A stretch of 25,224 bases of DNA, from assembly GCA_036675565.1 (NCBI GenBank), contig JAKFER010000224.1, positions 1 to 25,224 of the forward strand. Reading direction: 5' to 3'. Below, piece by piece: positions 22,561 through 25,224 of this stretch. The notes under the pieces are model-generated. The model did no database searches and was not told the DNA's origin. It saw nothing but the letters and a program-made list of their open reading frames with translations. Made by a program: the position numbers and the translations under genes. Positions within the stretch are counted from its first letter, which is position 1, and each line of letters begins with the position of its first letter. Source of the DNA: JACCYQ01 sp036675565 (GTDB lineage: Bacteria; Bacteroidota; Bacteroidia; Chitinophagales; Chitinophagaceae).

Positions 22561-23661
22561 ATCTGCAATAAAAATATTCGTATCCCGGGTGCCCCCGTTG
22601 TTACGATTGCTGCTGAAAACAATTTTCTTACCATCAGGGCTGAACATAGGGAATGCATCGAAGCCCTTATCACGGCTAACCTTGGTTAAACCTGAGCCAT
22701 CTTCATTGATGGTATACATATTAAATGGAAAACCTCTCTTGTATTCATGATTAGAAGCAAAAATAATACGCTTACTGTCAGGCATAAACGAAGGCGCCCA
22801 GTTTGCCTGGCCCAGGCTGGTAATTTGTTTTGCATTGTTACCATCAATATCAGCAACAAATACTTCCATATTGGTTGGTGCTACCAAACCTTCCGCCAGT
22901 AATGTTTTGTACTCCGCAACTTCTGCTTCAGTCTTTGGCCGGGAAGCACGCCAGATGATCTTTGTACCATCCGGACTAAACCATGCACCGCCATCATAAC
23001 CTAAAGTATTTGTAATGCGTTTTTCATTCCCCGTTTCCAGGTCCATCACATACATTTCCAAATCCCCATCTTTATCACTGGTATAAACCATTAATTTTCC
23101 ATCCGGTGAAAGCGTGGCTTCAGCATCATAACCTTTGGCATGGGTCAGTTGCTTCACAATGTTTCCATCAAGATCCGCTATAAAAATATCATAGCTGCTA
23201 TATAAAGGCCAGATGTATTTACCGCCATATTTAGCCCGGTCGGGAGTGGGAGGACATTCATCTCCTCCCAAATGCGTTGAAGCATATATGATATGCTTAT
23301 TGTCTTTGGTAAAAAAAGCACAGGTTGTACGTCCTTTTCCGGAACTGATCATTTTATAAGTAAATGGCTCTCCTGGCTTTTCAGGTACTTTGCCAACAAA
23401 AATCTGGTCGCAGGGAATTCCATTTTCAACAGATGTACGTTGAAATACCAGGTATTTACTATCGAAACTCCAATAGGCTTCTGCATTATCGCCCCCAAAA
23501 GTGAGCTGGGTAATATTTTTAAAATGCGTTTCTTCGGGGTAAATCAGTGTATCCTGGGTATTTTCCTTTGCAGCTGATGTAGTTTGTGCTTTTGGTGTTG
23601 AACAGGCTGACAAAAGGACCAGCATCAATAGCGATGCAAAATTCAGTGGCTTGATATTCAT
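22549..23661 (-). CDS. PD40 (TolB-like) beta-propeller lipoprotein
   Basis: 370 residues. The N terminus MNIKPLNFASLLMLVLLSAC is a lipoprotein signal with lipobox LSAC. The mature part is six or so WD40-like PD40 blades, recognisable by SPDGK repeats: EATLSPDGKLMVYTSDKDGD, AWFSPDGTKIIWRAS, SFMPDSKRIIFASN, FPMFSPDGKKIVFSSNR, and blades with W and F variants nearer the N terminus. The fold is that of the TolB C-terminal propeller, but no TolB N-terminal domain is present. Probably anchored in the outer membrane or facing the periplasm as a binding scaffold; no catalytic residues seen. Own promoter at 23697. Confidence 0.88.
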   Translation of the reverse strand: MNIKPLNFASLLMLVLLSACSTPKAQTTSAAKENTQDTLIYPEETHFKNITQLTFGGDNAEAYWSFDSKYLVFQRTSVENGIPCDQIFVGKVPEKPGEPFTYKMISSGKGRTTCAFFTKDNKHIIYASTHLGGDECPPTPDRAKYGGKYIWPLYSSYDIFIADLDGNIVKQLTHAKGYDAEATLSPDGKLMVYTSDKDGDLEMYVMDLETGNEKRITNTLGYDGGAWFSPDGTKIIWRASRPKTEAEVAEYKTLLAEGLVAPTNMEVFVADIDGNNAKQITSLGQANWAPSFMPDSKRIIFASNHEYKRGFPFNMYTINEDGSGLTKVSRDKGFDAFPMFSPDGKKIVFSSNRNNGGTRDTNIFIADWVD

Positions 23662-23954
23662 TTATATTCAGGGTTAAATTCTTACATTAAAAAAAGCAAA
23701 GATATTTTTGAGAGTAATACCGATTGTCAGTTAACTGTAAAACAAAGCGATTAGTTTTGCGCATATTATGGGAGCAGCGTTTAGGATATTTTTCAATAAT
23801 TGCATACTTCAATAAGCTCAATAGCAAACAGAATGTTGAAGAGTGCGACGCAATTGGGTTCCATAGTAGTATTGAAGCTGGGTTCATAATAGGATTACTT
23901 ACTAAATACTATTTTGATTATAAAAAATATATTACATACAATTAGAAATTACAA
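23662..23954. other. 293-bp gap between the PD40 and TPR lipoprotein genes
   Basis: Divergent promoter region. The minus-strand -7 box is at 23697-23704. The plus-strand promoter of the TPR gene is not clear; CTATTTTG near 23908 is a weak candidate. I see no convincing gene or RNA in it. Confidence 0.4.
23697..23704 (-). promoter_or_regulatory. -7 box of the PD40 lipoprotein promoter
   Basis: The minus strand reads TATCTTTG, perfect TAnnTTTG, 35 bases before the ATG at 23661. No TTG at the usual -33 distance. Confidence 0.6.
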
Positions 23955-24944
23955 ATGAAGATATTTATTGGCTTTGCGTTTTTGATCTTTTGTATATCAG
24001 CCTGTAATCAACAGAATGAGCAAACAGCCTATGATAGTATTTTAAAGGAACCTCCCTTCGATATTTTAACGGACAGCATTAACCGGGAAAAAGATAATGA
24101 TGCCCTGTATTATCGCCGCGGATTAAAATTGAAAGAAGCTAATTACTCAGAACCCGCCCTGGCAGATTTTAATAAAGCCTGGTCTTTAAATAAGCGGGAA
24201 GAATATGCAGTCAACATAAGTTCTATCCTGCTTGATCAAAAACCTGATTCAGCGGAAGTCTTCCTGAAATCTGCCCTGCGTATTATACCAAGTCTTTTCT
24301 TTGAACTCCAACTGGCGGAAGCTTATATGCTTCAAAATAAAAATGATGAAGCGCTGAAAGTTTATGATGGAATTTTAAAAAATGAGCCCAGGCAAATTGA
24401 TGCCTTAATGAAAAAGTCGGCACTGCTGGAAGAAAAAGGTCAGTCTGCAGCATCTTTGGAAAGTCTTGAAAAAGCTTATGAGCTGGCGCCTTTTGATGTG
24501 GAGATCAGTTATGCATTGGCTTATAAATATGCAGAAAACAATAACCCTAAAGCGATTACTTTAAGTGATTCGCTAATCCGGATGGACAGTTCTGCCAGCC
24601 ATGCGGAGCCTTACTATTTTAAAGGAGTTTATTTCGCTAATACCGGCAATAAGGAAAAAGCATTGCAACTTTATAACCAGGCCATTCAGCATGATTACAA
24701 TTTCTTTGATGCCCATATGGAAAAAGGGGTGATCTACTTCGACCAGGGTAAGCTGGATGAAGCATATAAAACATTCGAACTCGTGATAACGATCTCACCA
24801 TCTTATGCAAATGCATATTATTGGATCGGTAAATTACAGGAAAAACAAGGTTTACTGAAAGAAGCAAAACTAAACTACCAAAGAGCTTATGGCCTGGATA
24901 AAACACTTACACAAGCTAAACAGGCGGCCGATAAGATCAGGTAA
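23955..24944 (+). CDS. TPR-repeat lipoprotein
   Basis: 329 residues. The signal MKIFIGFAFLIFCISAC has lipobox ISAC, so the protein is lipid-anchored, probably at the outer membrane facing the periplasm. The rest is tandem TPR helices, e.g. ALYYRRGLKLKEANYSEPAL, AEAYMLQNKNDEALKVYDGI, YYFKGVYFANTGNKEKALQL, HMEKGVIYFDQGKLDEAYKT and YYWIGKLQEKQGLLKEAKLN, about seven to eight units. TPR proteins are scaffolds for protein binding; no enzymatic domain is present. The last unit ends two bases before the stop codon of the convergent small acidic gene. Confidence 0.88.
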   Translation: MKIFIGFAFLIFCISACNQQNEQTAYDSILKEPPFDILTDSINREKDNDALYYRRGLKLKEANYSEPALADFNKAWSLNKREEYAVNISSILLDQKPDSAEVFLKSALRIIPSLFFELQLAEAYMLQNKNDEALKVYDGILKNEPRQIDALMKKSALLEEKGQSAASLESLEKAYELAPFDVEISYALAYKYAENNNPKAITLSDSLIRMDSSASHAEPYYFKGVYFANTGNKEKALQLYNQAIQHDYNFFDAHMEKGVIYFDQGKLDEAYKTFELVITISPSYANAYYWIGKLQEKQGLLKEAKLNYQRAYGLDKTLTQAKQAADKIR

Positions 24945-24946
24945 TA

Positions 24947-25144
24947 TTAATATTTTGTTTCAATTTTTTTTGGTTTTGGAGGGATTGCATCTTCAGGACC
25001 AGCATCACCGGCAGGTTGCTTATCATTAATGGCTGCATTGGCCTCATCGTCTGCTTCATTGTAAACCGCCTCATCTCTTTCTTCTATGGAACTATCCAAA
25101 GGAGGATAATCATCTTTGATCTTTTTTACAGGTTCATTATTCAT
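24947..25144 (-). CDS. small acidic hypothetical protein
   Basis: 65 residues from the ATG at 25144 (MNNEPVKKIKDDYPPLDSS). A longer frame begins at 25195, but the added residues are basic and hydrophobic and unlike the rest, so I chose the internal start. The protein is highly acidic and low complexity (SSIEERDEAVYNEADDEAN, then DKQPAGDAGPEDAIPPKPKK), likely disordered, with no membrane segment or motif. Its gene converges with the TPR lipoprotein gene, with 2 bases between the stops. Function unknown. Confidence 0.5.
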   Translation of the reverse strand: MNNEPVKKIKDDYPPLDSSIEERDEAVYNEADDEANAAINDKQPAGDAGPEDAIPPKPKKIETKY

Positions 25145-25224
25145 GACTTTTTTATCTTTAAAAATCAATATTCTTATGCCATGAATATGATTCAACCCGG
25201 ATAAAAGACGATTAATTATCTTGC

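Noticed and set aside
23724..23945. 73-codon plus-strand ORF between the PD40 and TPR lipoprotein genes
   Set aside because: It needs a TTG start, has no recognisable motif, and lies in the divergent promoter region. No evidence beyond an open frame.
1..25224. CRISPR arrays, tRNA or rRNA genes, transposases, integrases, toxin-antitoxin or defence operons
   Set aside because: None seen on either strand. The 8-bp-period repeats lack the spacer structure of CRISPR, and no mobile-element gene is present.

Overview
The window looks like a chromosomal segment from a member of the Bacteroidota, most likely a relative of the Chitinophagaceae. Reasons: several promoters have the Bacteroidota pattern (TTG or TTTG, 19-20 bases, then TAnnTTTG); start codons lack Shine-Dalgarno sequences and sit in A-rich context; ribosomal protein L17 carries a C-terminal helix-hairpin-helix extension; the window has an OmpL-like porin, secreted PD40 and TPR lipoproteins, and the short bacterial form of homogentisate dioxygenase. 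This placement is inferred from protein and promoter character, not from a database search.

Layout. 1-1670: the 3' part of an outer-membrane porin gene with a strong terminator, then an AT-rich orphan gene. 1682-9307: ppc (PEP carboxylase, minus strand) diverges from the threonine operon thrA-thrB-thrC (plus strand). PEP carboxylase makes oxaloacetate, the precursor of aspartate, so the two units feed the same pathway. Their shared 326-bp intergenic region holds a Thr/Ile-codon-rich leader with attenuator-like hairpins. 9352-11865: an MFS sugar permease followed by a ROK sugar kinase, a likely uptake and phosphorylation pair, with a structured intergenic motif and a bidirectional terminator behind it. 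12085-12495: a small secreted protein. 12673-16772 (minus): the alpha operon infA-rpmJ-rpsM-rpsK-rpsD-rpoA-rplQ, detached from secY and the spc block, with its own -7 box upstream of infA and unusually long, hairpin-rich gaps between genes. 16893-18522 (minus): a small conserved protein and homogentisate 1,2-dioxygenase (tyrosine catabolism). 18865-19810: a Ca2+/Na+ antiporter gene whose N-terminal reading frame is broken. 19886-22235: small conserved genes, a DUF6159-like membrane protein, a YfcE-like phosphodiesterase and a 4-TM membrane protein. 22549-25144: a PD40 beta-propeller lipoprotein, a TPR lipoprotein and a small acidic protein.

Most of the window is ordinary housekeeping and metabolic content. 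I see no phage, transposase, CRISPR array, tRNA or rRNA, and no defence system. The items most worth a second look are regulatory or structural: the threonine attenuator whose leader frame is off by one base in a T5 run; degenerate 8-bp-period repeats filling the gaps around 21.7 kb and 22.4-22.6 kb; a potential pseudoknot plus terminator-like hairpin between rpsM and rpsK; the structured element after the ROK kinase; and the frame break in the antiporter.
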